Positions 9,191-17,664 of a DNA stretch of 41,390 nt are shown in pieces (position 1 is the first letter of the stretch; each line of letters starts with the position of its first letter). The notes under the pieces were generated by a model that searched no databases, was not told where the DNA came from, and saw only the letters and a program-made list of their open reading frames with translations. Position numbers and translations under genes: made by a program. Source of the DNA: Opitutales bacterium (GTDB lineage: Bacteria > Verrucomicrobiota > Verrucomicrobiia > Opitutales > Seribacteraceae); the NCBI GenBank assembly GCA_900299365.1, contig OMJS01000016.1, positions 1-41,390 of the forward strand, written 5' to 3'.

Positions 9191-10522
9191 ATGACCCCCC
9201 CCTCTTCACCTGAGGAACCTCAAACCTTTGGCCAGCGTTTCCGTGAACGCGGTCTTATTGGGGCCTTAGCTTCTAAAAAACATGGGAAAAATGATCCCAA
9301 TAAAATGCATTTCCTTGAACATCTTGAGGAAATGCGATGGGTAATTTTCAAAACTTTTGTTGCCTTTATTTTAGGATGCGTGGTGGTAGCGGCTTTTCTT
9401 GATAATTCCGTACGACTATTGCAACGCCCCCTCATCTCTGCGGTTCAAGACTTCGGGAATCTTTCCATTGATCTACAAGCCTGTGGTCTTTCGCAATATC
9501 AGACGAAACTGGAAAACCAGGATGTGCAGTTAAAAGATTTAATTCAGGCTAAAGAAGAGGACTTGCAGAGCTGGGGAATTGATGACCCCCAGCACCGTCT
9601 AAGGCTACTGATTCATTTTGCGGGGGGTAAAGACCGTAACCTTTTGCAAGTCATTCGGTCTTACTCTCCGATATTTATCGCCATGAAAATTTGTTTTCTT
9701 GGAGGGCTTGGTTTGTCTCTACCTTTCATACTCTACTTCATAGGTGGTTTTGTGACACCCGGGCTTACCTTCAAAGAAAAGAAAATCTTTTTTCCTGGTT
9801 GTCTCGCAGCCACTCTTCTTTTTCTGGCGGGATCTGGAATGACCTATTTTTTTATTCTTCCACTATCTTTGGCATTTACCATCGAATTTTCCTTTAATGT
9901 GTTGGGGCTCGATGTCTACCGACCAGAAGCAGGGAACTATTACAGCACCGTAATTTGGATGACTTTTGCAGTGGGACTGGCTTTTCAATTTCCCTTGGTG
10001 CTACTTTTGTTAATTCGAATTGGTATAATCAATGTTCTAAGATTACGCAAAAGCAGGCGTTTTGTTTTAGTTATATTAATGATATCTGCAGCATTGATAA
10101 CTCCAGGAGGTGATCCAGTAAGCCTATGTATATTAACTATCCCGCTGTATTTTCTTTTCGAACTATCCATCTTGCTAGGTAGTCTCATTGAAAGAAAAGC
10201 TGGTACTGTCTCCCAAACAGAAAATAATTCTACTGGCATTGCTGGATCGGTTTTTCTACTCATATGTCTTCTCCTGCTTGGAGGAGTTGGTGCATGGCTC
10301 TACCTGAACTGGGAAAAAGCAGAGTCCATATTCCTCAATTTACCTGCAGTTAGAGAAAGCACCGAACTGCCAAAACAAACTTTGCCCGCGTCAAAAGATT
10401 TCCCCCACTTAAAAGACCAAGATTCTTTTTTACTGGAATTATCTCCCATTGATTTAAACGACGGCAACAATAGCTCGGTATCACCGAAGGCAAAAATTTA
10501 CCGGGCTAAAGTCAGGCAATAA
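9191..10522 (+). CDS. tatC: Sec-independent translocase TatC with a SAM-like periplasmic insert
   Basis: TatC is the inner-membrane receptor for twin-arginine signal peptides. The ATG at 9191 gives 443 residues (E. coli TatC has 258). Conserved parts: the cytoplasmic HLEEMRW (43-50), TM1 (about 51-70), FVTPGLTFKEKK (187-198, with the loop Glu at 196), helices around 205-228, 255-277 and 292-310, and the TPGGDP segment before the last core helices. Two additions stand out. Residues about 92-146, in the first periplasmic loop, read like a sterile alpha motif (CGLSQYQTKLEN, EEDLQSWGIDDPQHRLRLL). The C-terminus has an extra transmembrane helix (about 350-371) and a 70-residue polar tail. No tatA or tatB is adjacent. 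The S4-domain gene follows after 5 nt. An upstream TTG at 9074 is unlikely. Confidence 0.9.
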   Translation: MTPPSSPEEPQTFGQRFRERGLIGALASKKHGKNDPNKMHFLEHLEEMRWVIFKTFVAFILGCVVVAAFLDNSVRLLQRPLISAVQDFGNLSIDLQACGLSQYQTKLENQDVQLKDLIQAKEEDLQSWGIDDPQHRLRLLIHFAGGKDRNLLQVIRSYSPIFIAMKICFLGGLGLSLPFILYFIGGFVTPGLTFKEKKIFFPGCLAATLLFLAGSGMTYFFILPLSLAFTIEFSFNVLGLDVYRPEAGNYYSTVIWMTFAVGLAFQFPLVLLLLIRIGIINVLRLRKSRRFVLVILMISAALITPGGDPVSLCILTIPLYFLFELSILLGSLIERKAGTVSQTENNSTGIAGSVFLLICLLLLGGVGAWLYLNWEKAESIFLNLPAVRESTELPKQTLPASKDFPHLKDQDSFLLELSPIDLNDGNNSSVSPKAKIYRAKVRQ

Positions 10523-10527
10523 TTGAT

Positions 10528-10938
10528 ATGCCCATTGGGGAGTCTGAAAAAGTTAGGATAGACCGTTGGCTATGGTCAGTGAGATTATTCAAGACCCGAA
10601 GTCAGGCAACAGAAGCATGCAAAAAGAACTGGGTAAAGGTAGAAGGAAATCCTGTCAAGCCATCCAAATTTGTAAATATTGGAGATAAGATTGCGATTAA
10701 ATTAGGTCCCTTGGAAAAAGTTGTTCAAGTTGAAGCTTTGATTGAGAAACGAACTTCCGCACCTCTAGTAGTAAACTTTCTCAAAGATTTGACCACGCCC
10801 GAGGCTTATCAAAAGGCAAAGGATCAAAAGCTGCCCATTTCTGCACGGGCAAAAGGTTGTAAAGGACTTGGTCGGCCGACCAAAAAGCAAAGACGGGAAT
10901 TGGAAGATTTTCTCTATTCTGATCAACCAACAAAATAA
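10528..10938 (+). CDS. S4-domain RNA-binding protein, Hsp15 (HslR)-like
   Basis: A 136-residue protein with an S4 fold at the N-terminus (about 10-70; RIDRWLWSVRLFKTRSQATEACK, here split as RIDRWLWSVRLFK and TRSQATEACK, then VNIGDKIAI), the usual opening of Hsp15/YrfH proteins. In E. coli Hsp15 binds 50S subunits that carry stalled nascent chains and helps recycle them. The C-terminal half is basic and ends with the RPTKKQRRELEDF element shared with this family. It starts 5 nt after tatC and is probably in the same operon. Residues match Hsp15 better than the tRNA or pseudouridine synthase S4 proteins, which would have a catalytic domain; none is present. Confidence 0.88.
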   Translation: MPIGESEKVRIDRWLWSVRLFKTRSQATEACKKNWVKVEGNPVKPSKFVNIGDKIAIKLGPLEKVVQVEALIEKRTSAPLVVNFLKDLTTPEAYQKAKDQKLPISARAKGCKGLGRPTKKQRRELEDFLYSDQPTK

Positions 10939-11229
10939 ACAAAAATATTTGATTCATTACAGTTAATTCATCAACGATAGTAAGCTATCATTGAGCCTTC
11001 ATTAGGATAAACCTATCTAAAAACTATCTACTTCTTTCAATTCCTCGGCTGTTGTGTTTTCGCTATCTAGGTCCATTTAAATTATGGTGAATGCAACTCC
11101 TCGGTTTAGGCAAGCTTGGCCGAATTCAATCAACGCCAATTCCAAGTATCGAATTGATTCATTACCCAACTTCTTAATGGTCGAAAAACCTCTTGCCAGA
11201 AGCTTATCCCAAAGACATTACAATTATAT
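10939..11229. other. Intergenic region, no confident gene
   Basis: A 291-nt stretch between the S4-domain gene and the second MORN lipoprotein. It presumably contains the end of the tatC transcript and the promoter of the MORN gene. No strong terminator is visible. A 49-codon ORF (ATG 11084, stop 11231-11233) overlaps the downstream start in an ATGA arrangement, but its composition and missing SD do not make it convincing. Confidence 0.4.
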
Positions 11230-12864
11230 ATGATGAAGTCTCTGATCCCATGGTTGATGTCACTTTCGCTTTTACCCCTTATTTCATGTATTCATACAAG
11301 CCCTACTAGCTCAGATCCTCTTTCTTACTCAACCGATCAAACGGTTATGCTTCATTGGTTGGAATTAGACGATGATGGTATCGTTCGAGAAGCAGAGACA
11401 GATGGTAACAAGACAAGTCAACAGGACCCTTTCAGCGGTAAAGCCATTGAGACATTTGAACAAAGTCCCACCAAGTCCATTTCATCTTGGAGAAACGGTA
11501 AGCGACACGGTACCACCATTGAATACTTCTACAACGGCAGAAAGCGTACATCCATTGTTTACAAAGACGGCTTGCGCCATGGTCCATCCAAAGAATTTCG
11601 TATAACCGGTGAATTATGGCGTGAAGAAACTTACAAAAATGATCAATTGACCGGTCCGAAATCTGAATGGCACCCAAATGGTCTGAAAAGTTTTCAGGTT
11701 GAAATGCGTGACGGAATTGCTCATGGGGAAGCCAAAGAATGGTACCCCGATGGCACGGAAAAATCATCCACTATTTACCGCCATGGCTTAAGGGAGGGGC
11801 CCTCCTCCGAATCGTATCCAAATGGGCAACAAAAACTAGGCCTTTTCTATCAGAAGGACAAACAGCACGGTCTACGAACAATCTGGTATGAAAATGGGAA
11901 AAAACGTTTATCCGCCCAATTTGTCGATGACATGATGGAGGGGAATTCCAAAGGCTGGTTTCCTTCTGGCCAACAACAATTTGATTATAATTTCCAAAAT
12001 AATTTAGAACACGGGGTTTGCACCGAATGGAATGAGCAAGGTGAAAAAATTTCCGAAATTAGATTCGATAAAGGTGTTCCCGCTCAAGACTTGCTTACCG
12101 GCGAAAGAATTATTCGTCCGGCCCCAGTCAAAAAAGAATCAATTCCATCCACTCAGGAAAAACCACAGTCTACAACCGAAAAACAGGGATTGGACAAGGT
12201 GGAGCTTCCCCCAGTTCCGCAGACGGAAAAATCTGACCCAATCATTCCAGAGCCTCCTGCCAGACCAGAGCCTGCGGAAAAAGAAGAGAAGACCAAAGCC
12301 AATAAATCCAAGGTTAATAAAAAAGACAGTCTGCCCGAAGCCGAATTGAAAACTCCATCCCCGCCAACGCCTCCCGCCTTGCCAAAACCCGCACCTCGGG
12401 AAGTACCTGTAGTGGAGGAACCTAAGAAACAACTTCCACCTGTTGTCGATGATGCCCCACCACCACCACCTCCTCCTCCTCCACCACCTTCATTTGATCC
12501 CTTTGGAGATTTGCCTGAAGTCGAGACTGATTCTCCCGAAAGTCCACCTACCCCAACCCCTGCCAGTCCGTTCGAATCTTCACCGAATGCCAAAGTGGAG
12601 GAAAACCCAGGTCCCATAAATCCCTTTTCTGAACCAGTTACACCGCCCGCTCCTGCTCTTGATCCCTTTGATAATTTACCTCCTCCGGCGTTCGATCCTT
12701 TCGCTACTCCAGCAGTCCAAGTAGAACAGAGTGCTGAGGAAGAGGATGTTCCGCTCGGGGATGTTTTTGGTGCTCCTCCTGCTACTGATAATCAGGAAGA
12801 GAATGAACCAACTATTCCGGATGCACCACCACCTCCTCCGGCATTCGATCCCTTTGAAAATTAA
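11230..12864 (+). CDS. MORN_2-repeat lipoprotein with proline-rich DPF-motif tail
   Basis: A 544-residue lipoprotein (signal peptide with lipobox LISC, Cys20). Residues about 85-290 carry eight or so tandem 22-24-residue MORN_2-type units (patterns such as WYPDGTEKS..YRHGLREGPS and WYENGKKRLSAQF), the arrangement seen in YwqK-like proteins. Residues about 295-420 are Lys/Glu/Pro-rich; an 11-proline run follows (12450-12482), then a tail with repeated aromatic-capped motifs: SFDPFGDLP, ASPFESS, INPFSEP, LDPFDNLP, AFDPFATP and a terminal AFDPFEN. The tail looks disordered with short linear binding motifs, suggesting a scaffold or adaptor exposed outside the cytoplasm. Function unknown. No SD is visible. 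The G-rich antisense frame opposite the proline tail is a shadow. A tRNA-Gln on the other strand follows 47 nt downstream. Confidence 0.85.
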   Translation: MMKSLIPWLMSLSLLPLISCIHTSPTSSDPLSYSTDQTVMLHWLELDDDGIVREAETDGNKTSQQDPFSGKAIETFEQSPTKSISSWRNGKRHGTTIEYFYNGRKRTSIVYKDGLRHGPSKEFRITGELWREETYKNDQLTGPKSEWHPNGLKSFQVEMRDGIAHGEAKEWYPDGTEKSSTIYRHGLREGPSSESYPNGQQKLGLFYQKDKQHGLRTIWYENGKKRLSAQFVDDMMEGNSKGWFPSGQQQFDYNFQNNLEHGVCTEWNEQGEKISEIRFDKGVPAQDLLTGERIIRPAPVKKESIPSTQEKPQSTTEKQGLDKVELPPVPQTEKSDPIIPEPPARPEPAEKEEKTKANKSKVNKKDSLPEAELKTPSPPTPPALPKPAPREVPVVEEPKKQLPPVVDDAPPPPPPPPPPPSFDPFGDLPEVETDSPESPPTPTPASPFESSPNAKVEENPGPINPFSEPVTPPAPALDPFDNLPPPAFDPFATPAVQVEQSAEEEDVPLGDVFGAPPATDNQEENEPTIPDAPPPPPAFDPFEN

Positions 12865-12911
12865 CTCTTCTTTTAAAAAATCGAAATCGATCCACTATAG
12901 TTTGGAAGATG

Positions 12912-12985
12912 TGGCAGCCCGGTAGGGATTCGAACCCCAACTAAAGGTACCAAAAACCTCTGTGCTACCATTACACCACCAGGCT
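12912..12985 (-). tRNA. tRNA-Gln (anticodon TTG)
   Basis: On the minus strand the sequence starts AGCCTGG (acceptor, pairs with CCGGGCT near the 3' end, one G-U pair). It shows a D-arm with GTGTAATGGTAGCAC, an anticodon stem GAGGT/ACCTT around the loop TTTTGGT (anticodon TTG, reading CAA for glutamine), a T-arm with GTTCGAAT, and an encoded CCA end. Length is 74 nt. It lies between the MORN lipoprotein and pyrH, on the opposite strand to both. Confidence 0.96.
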
Positions 12986-13048
12986 AGAATGGAACAATAC
13001 TGCCCTTTCGAAAATTAAAGTCAAGGAACTACATTACCGGTATACACC

Positions 13049-13765
13049 ATGTCTAAACCCACCTACAAACGTATCATTTTAAAAATCAGCGGAGAAATTC
13101 TTGGCAACAGAGATGCAGGAGAACCAATTTTTGCTGAATCGCTTGAAAAAATTTGTGGAGAAATCAAAGCCGTTTCAGATATGGGTGTAGAAGTTGGTTT
13201 AGTAGTAGGTGGGGGCAATATTTTTAGGGGTCTACAGGGAGCAGATAAAGGAATCGATCGAACTACGGGTGATTCCATGGGCATGCTTGCCACCGTGATT
13301 AATGGACTAGCCCTGATGGACCGACTGGAAAAAATGGGGTCGGTGGTTCGGGTTCAAAGTGCCATTCCGATGGATAAATTAGCAGAGCCCTACATCCAAA
13401 GACGTGCCATCCGGCATTTAGAACGTGAAAGGATCGTTATTTTTGTTTCGGGCACGGGAAATCCATACTTTTCCACCGATACTACGGCTGCCCTTCGTGC
13501 AAGCGAAATCTCTGCAGATATTATTCTCAAAGCTACAAAGGTTGATGGTATTTACGATAAAGATCCGCATAAATATGATGATGCTCAAAAATTCTCCGAA
13601 TTAACTTACATGGAATGCTTGGAGAAACGCTTGTCGGTGATGGACTCAACCGCCTTTTCTCTTTGTATGGATAATCGCATGCCCATCCTTGTGTTCGACC
13701 TTCAACAAGACCAATCTATTCGCAAGGCTGTTTGTGGTGAACAAATTGGCACCATTGTCCGCTAA
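13049..13765 (+). CDS. pyrH: UMP kinase
   Basis: Phosphorylates UMP to UDP in pyrimidine nucleotide synthesis; bacterial UMP kinases are hexamers of the amino-acid kinase fold, regulated by GTP and UTP. The 238-residue length is standard. Family motifs in order: [13 protein letters not shown] at the N-terminus, [13 protein letters not shown] (about 49-61), [40 protein letters not shown], and [14 protein letters not shown] conserved C-terminal GEQIGTIV closes the protein. It is followed after 40 nt by frr, the usual bacterial pairing, but the rpsB-tsf genes that often precede it are not here; a tRNA lies upstream. No SD is visible before the ATG. Confidence 0.97.
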   Translation: MSKPTYKRIILKISGEILGNRDAGEPIFAESLEKICGEIKAVSDMGVEVGLVVGGGNIFRGLQGADKGIDRTTGDSMGMLATVINGLALMDRLEKMGSVVRVQSAIPMDKLAEPYIQRRAIRHLERERIVIFVSGTGNPYFSTDTTAALRASEISADIILKATKVDGIYDKDPHKYDDAQKFSELTYMECLEKRLSVMDSTAFSLCMDNRMPILVFDLQQDQSIRKAVCGEQIGTIVR

Positions 13766-13805
13766 CTAATTACATCACTTTTTTTCAATCCCTAACGAAA
13801 ATACT

Positions 13806-14363
13806 ATGGAAACCGAACCAATTTTTAAAAAATTAAAGGATGACATGAAAAAATCTGTCGATCATGTCTTGAGTGAATTTGCCACTTTACATACCGGTAA
13901 AGCCAACCCATCCATGGTAGATGGTGTCACTGTAGATGTCTACGGTTCTTCAATGAAACTTAGGGATGTTGCCGCCATTACCACCCCAGACTCGAGAACC
14001 ATTCAAATACAGGCGTGGGACAAGAGCACCGTTGCTCCGATTGAGAAAGCTTTGATAGATGCAAAGTTGGGCATTAATCCGGTCGTTACCGGCGAGCTAA
14101 TTCGTTTACCCATCCCGGAATTAAGTGGTGAAAGAAGAGAGGAGCTTTGCAAGATGGCTCAGGGCTTTGCGGAGAATGGCAGAATTGGAGTACGTGCCTG
14201 CCGGAAAGAGGGACTGGATTCACTTAAGGCTTTGCAAAAAGAAGGCCTCCCGGAAGATGACTTTAAGCGGGCAGAAAAAAGTGTCCAAAAACTAACGGAT
14301 GATATGGTAGATCATATTAACCAAGCTCTTTCATCAAAAGAAACTGATTTACGACAGGTTTAG
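13806..14363 (+). CDS. frr: Ribosome recycling factor
   Basis: RRF works with EF-G to dissociate the post-termination ribosome. The 185-residue length is standard for the family. Conserved signatures: EFATLHTGKANPSMVDGVTVD near residues 25-45 (family form LRTGRASPxLLD..), the hinge region YGSSMKLRDVAAITTPDSRT, and the C-terminal helix with RVACR-like GVRACRKEGLDSLK, followed by EDDFKRAEKSVQKLTDD. The residue usually given as Arg in LRTGRA is His-Thr-Gly-Lys here (LHTGKA), a conservative change also known in the family. It forms a likely operon with pyrH. A weak 5-bp hairpin lies just after the stop, not strong enough to call a terminator. Confidence 0.96.
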   Translation: METEPIFKKLKDDMKKSVDHVLSEFATLHTGKANPSMVDGVTVDVYGSSMKLRDVAAITTPDSRTIQIQAWDKSTVAPIEKALIDAKLGINPVVTGELIRLPIPELSGERREELCKMAQGFAENGRIGVRACRKEGLDSLKALQKEGLPEDDFKRAEKSVQKLTDDMVDHINQALSSKETDLRQV

Positions 14364-14439
14364 GAATCATTTTCACATTCCTTCAGGGTATCCAGTATGG
14401 TTGAGGTTGCCCTTATTTTAATAAACATCATTCTGTCAT

Positions 14440-14445
14440 AAGGTG
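14440..14445 (+). promoter_or_regulatory. Ribosome binding site of proB
   Basis: The sequence TAAGGTGATCG lies immediately before the proB ATG at 14450. AAGGTG sits 4 nt from the start, and GGTGATC also matches the complement of the 3' end of 16S rRNA. It is one of the few clear SD sites in the window and fixes the start. Confidence 0.65.
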
Positions 14446-14449
14446 ATCG

Positions 14450-15562
14450 ATGAATCGTGTGGTAATTAAACTGGGTACTGGTCTATTGTCCGCTGGAAAC
14501 GGAGACATTAGGCAAGAACGGATTTCTCAGATCTGTTCAGGTATTGATTCGCTTAAGCAAAAGGGAATTGAGGTTATTCTTGTTAGTTCAGGAGCCGTCG
14601 GTTTGGGCATGGGAAAGCTTGGACTAAGTGTTCGTCCCAAAGAAATATCTCTCCTCAGGGCATGTGCTTCGATAGGGCAAAGTGAACTGATGCATGCGTG
14701 GAAATCCTCCTTGAGCAATCATAATTACTTGGCATCTCAAATCTTACTTACCCGGGAAGATTTCAATGAACACAACCGATCCCAAAAAGTGAGGGAAACC
14801 ATTGAAACACTGCTTGAGAAAAATGTTGTTCCTGTAGTTAATGAAAATGACTCAATTAGTGATGAGGAATTAAAGTTTGGAGACAATGATGTTTTATCCG
14901 CCCTGCTCGCATCGATTACTCAAGCAGACTTTTTAATTATTTTGACCACGGCAAAGGGCTTAATGAAATCCGTTAGTTCAAACATTCTCGTTCCCTTCGT
15001 TTCCGAGATCACTGAAGAAATTCAAAATATGGCTGGGGGCACTGCTAGTTCCACCGCTGTAGGAGGGATGGTTACGAAAATTGAGGCGGCAAAAGTAGCA
15101 ACGAAATCGGGCTGTGCAGTATTTATTGGAAGTGGCGAAACACCCGGACGTTTACCCCAAATCATTGAAGGGCAAGCAGAAGGAACCTTTTTTGCACCCG
15201 CGGGACTGGCCCTGAATCAAAGAAAAAAATGGCTTGCTTTCTTCCCCAGTCCCAAAGGCTCCATTGAAATAGATCAAGGTGCATGTCAGGCCATTTTGGA
15301 AAATGGAGCAAGCCTTCTTGCCAGCGGGATCATTCGTACAAGTGGAGAATTTGACCGGTCAGAAGTCGTTTCAATTATTGATCATAATGGAAAAATTATT
15401 GCCCGTGGAATTTGCAGGTTTGCCAGTTTCGAAATTGCCAAAATAATCGGGTTAGAAAACGAGGCTGTCCTGCAAACCTTTAACTGGACCAAGAAAGCTG
15501 AAGTTGTTCATCGAGATTTCCTTGCCCCACTTATAAGCAAGACCCATCCAGAAAGCCTTTAA
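14450..15562 (+). CDS. proB: Glutamate 5-kinase
   Basis: First step of proline synthesis: ATP-dependent phosphorylation of L-glutamate to gamma-glutamyl phosphate. The 370-residue protein has the amino-acid kinase domain (about 1-255), with RVVIKLGTGLL at the N-terminus, VILVSSGAVGLGMGKL, PVVNENDSI, FGDNDVLSALLAS and GTASSTAVGGMVTKIEAAK. A C-terminal PUA domain (about 270-355; KGSIEIDQGACQAILENGAS, ASGIIRTSGEFDRSEVVSI) is the usual full-length architecture. The conserved GTGGM loop appears as AVGGM. proA, the partner gene, is not adjacent. The helicase gene begins 2 nt after its stop, so the two are likely co-transcribed. Confidence 0.96.
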   Translation: MNRVVIKLGTGLLSAGNGDIRQERISQICSGIDSLKQKGIEVILVSSGAVGLGMGKLGLSVRPKEISLLRACASIGQSELMHAWKSSLSNHNYLASQILLTREDFNEHNRSQKVRETIETLLEKNVVPVVNENDSISDEELKFGDNDVLSALLASITQADFLIILTTAKGLMKSVSSNILVPFVSEITEEIQNMAGGTASSTAVGGMVTKIEAAKVATKSGCAVFIGSGETPGRLPQIIEGQAEGTFFAPAGLALNQRKKWLAFFPSPKGSIEIDQGACQAILENGASLLASGIIRTSGEFDRSEVVSIIDHNGKIIARGICRFASFEIAKIIGLENEAVLQTFNWTKKAEVVHRDFLAPLISKTHPESL

Positions 15563-15564
15563 AT

Positions 15565-17664
15565 ATGTACGACTATGAAGATGAAGAGGACGATATATTT
15601 GGCCCTCCGCCCAAAGTTGCAAATCCTGCAGTCAAGCAAGGCATCGATTTTAAGAAAGAATTAAATAACGATCAATTTTTAGCGGTAACTGCACCCGATG
15701 GACCTGCCCTTGTTCTAGCCGGTGCTGGATCGGGTAAAACCAGAACCCTCACTTATCGGGTTGCTTATCTCCTAGAACAAGGTGTTGCTCCGGAATCTAT
15801 CCTTTTACTTACCTTCACCAATAAAGCATCCAAGCAAATGCTTGAACGAGTCGAAGAATTAACCGGAGTAGGAAGCCACAGGTTCTTAGGGGGTACTTTT
15901 CACCATGTGGGCGGACAAGCATTAAGGTTATTTGGTGACCTTATTGGTCTTCCCAGGAGCTTTACCATCCTAGATGACGGGGATTCTGACTCCTTGCTCA
16001 ACGAAGTGATTAGAGAGATTGACCCTGATTTTTTTAAGGCAAAAGAAAACCCCAAGGCCAAGCCGATCAAAGGGCTGATTAGCTATGCGAGAAATGTAGG
16101 AAAAGATGTCGAGGAGGTAGCCCTTGCCCGCTATCCGGCAAACCGGGAATTAGTTTCTAAAATCGATCATTTTTTTGATGGATATACCCGCACTAAACTG
16201 GCTCGTGGACTTACCGATTATGATGACTTGCTTGTTTTTTGGCTCACTTTAATGGAAAAGCATGAGGATGCTAGGCAGTTTTTTCAAAACCGGTTCTCCC
16301 ATGTCTTGGTTGATGAATACCAGGATGTTAATTTATTACAAGCTAGCATAGTTGACCGAGTGGCATCCAATCATCAAGTGATGGCAGTAGGAGATGATGC
16401 CCAGTGTATATATACCTGGAGGGGGGCTGACTTAGATCAGATTTTATCATTTCCTGAACGTCATCCAGGAGCAAAGATATTTAAGATCGAAACTAATTAT
16501 CGGAGTTCTCCCGAAATTTTGCAATTGGCCAATGGAATTCTCGAAAACAGAACCGCAGAAAAAAGTTTTTCAAAAGAATTAAAAGCCTCCCGACCCCATC
16601 AGGATTTACCCCGTGTGGTTCCAACATTGGATGCCTATCAACAGGCAGACTTTGTGATTTCTAAAATTGAAGAACTTTACAACTCGGGTACAGAATATGA
16701 TAATATTGCCATCCTCTACCGGGCACATTACCACGCAATGGAATTGCAGGTTGAATTATCCCGCCGAGGACTACCCTTTCTTATAACTAGTGGTCTGCGC
16801 TTTTTCGAACAGGCACATGTGAAAGATTTGGTTGCACAGCTTAGGTTTGTTGCTAATCCAAAGGACAGCACCGCATTTTTGCGCTTTGCCTGCCTGCTTC
16901 CCAAAGTGGGAGAAAAAACTGCCATTAAATTGCTCAAGATTGCCACTTCCTTGAGCCACGAAAAATCATCATCCATTTGCCGGGTTCTCCAGGACGAAAA
17001 AGTGCTTACTAAAGTACCCAAAGATGCCAAGGATGATTGGTTGTCAATGGCTGAAACCCTCGCTCAAATAGATGAAGTAGCAAGCAATTCAGCTCCCTCA
17101 GTAGTTGTCGAGGAAGCGATCGGTGGATGGTACCAGCTCTACCTCCGTTCGACATTTGAAAACTGGCCCAGAAGAGAAGAGGATTTAGAGAGTTTGGTTG
17201 ATTTTGCGGCCAAGTATGAAACCTTAGCGGAAATGCTCTCTCAATTAGTCCTCTTAAGTTCAGAATCAGGAGACCGCGTAATCAGACAAGGTGAAAGCTG
17301 TATTCGATTATCAACAATTCACCAGTCCAAAGGTCTTGAATTTCCTCATGTTTTTATCATTGGACTTGCAGATGGACTCTTTCCCAATAAGCGAGCCATT
17401 GATGGTGAAGGGGACTTGGAAGAAGAACGACGATTGTTTTATGTTGCTTCAACCCGGGCGGAAAAATCTCTCTATTTACTTTACCCCACTCTGGCTAATC
17501 AAAAAGGTGCACCCGTTCGTTTAATGCAAAGCAGGTTTCTCAAGGAACTTCCAGAATCGAAATATGAGTTGCACAATGCACATGCAAATTACCCATATGG
17601 TCGGGGGAATTCATATGGTAATTCCAAATGGGGAAATTACGGTGGTACTTTTCGTGGACATTAA
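15565..17664 (+). CDS. UvrD/PcrA/Rep-type superfamily 1 DNA helicase
   Basis: A 699-residue 3'-5' SF1A helicase expected to act in DNA repair or replication-fork maintenance. Motifs in order: Q-motif NNDQFLAVT, Walker A AGAGSGKT (Lys58), Ia LTFTNKASKQM, Walker B VDEYQDVN (about 249-256), III GDDAQCIYTWRGAD, IV IETNYRSS, V TIHQSKGLEFPHVFIIGLADG, and VI EERRLFYVASTRA. Two features differ from textbook PcrA: an acidic N-terminal segment of about 25 residues (DYEDEEDD), and a C-terminal tail rich in Gly, Asn and Tyr (from about residue 675) in place of the usual PcrA C-terminus. It directly follows proB and converges with the SufU-like gene, the stop codons sharing two bases. Exact orthology (uvrD, pcrA or rep) is not decidable by eye. 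Confidence 0.93.
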   Translation: MYDYEDEEDDIFGPPPKVANPAVKQGIDFKKELNNDQFLAVTAPDGPALVLAGAGSGKTRTLTYRVAYLLEQGVAPESILLLTFTNKASKQMLERVEELTGVGSHRFLGGTFHHVGGQALRLFGDLIGLPRSFTILDDGDSDSLLNEVIREIDPDFFKAKENPKAKPIKGLISYARNVGKDVEEVALARYPANRELVSKIDHFFDGYTRTKLARGLTDYDDLLVFWLTLMEKHEDARQFFQNRFSHVLVDEYQDVNLLQASIVDRVASNHQVMAVGDDAQCIYTWRGADLDQILSFPERHPGAKIFKIETNYRSSPEILQLANGILENRTAEKSFSKELKASRPHQDLPRVVPTLDAYQQADFVISKIEELYNSGTEYDNIAILYRAHYHAMELQVELSRRGLPFLITSGLRFFEQAHVKDLVAQLRFVANPKDSTAFLRFACLLPKVGEKTAIKLLKIATSLSHEKSSSICRVLQDEKVLTKVPKDAKDDWLSMAETLAQIDEVASNSAPSVVVEEAIGGWYQLYLRSTFENWPRREEDLESLVDFAAKYETLAEMLSQLVLLSSESGDRVIRQGESCIRLSTIHQSKGLEFPHVFIIGLADGLFPNKRAIDGEGDLEEERRLFYVASTRAEKSLYLLYPTLANQKGAPVRLMQSRFLKELPESKYELHNAHANYPYGRGNSYGNSKWGNYGGTFRGH

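Noticed and set aside
12153-12617. Long minus-strand ORF rich in glycine
   Set aside because: It is the antisense of the proline-rich tail of the MORN lipoprotein; the glycine runs are the complement of proline codons.
14362-14382. Hairpin GGAAT-N8-ATTCC after frr as a terminator
   Set aside because: The stem is only 5 bp, AT-rich, with no clear T-tract; not separable from chance.
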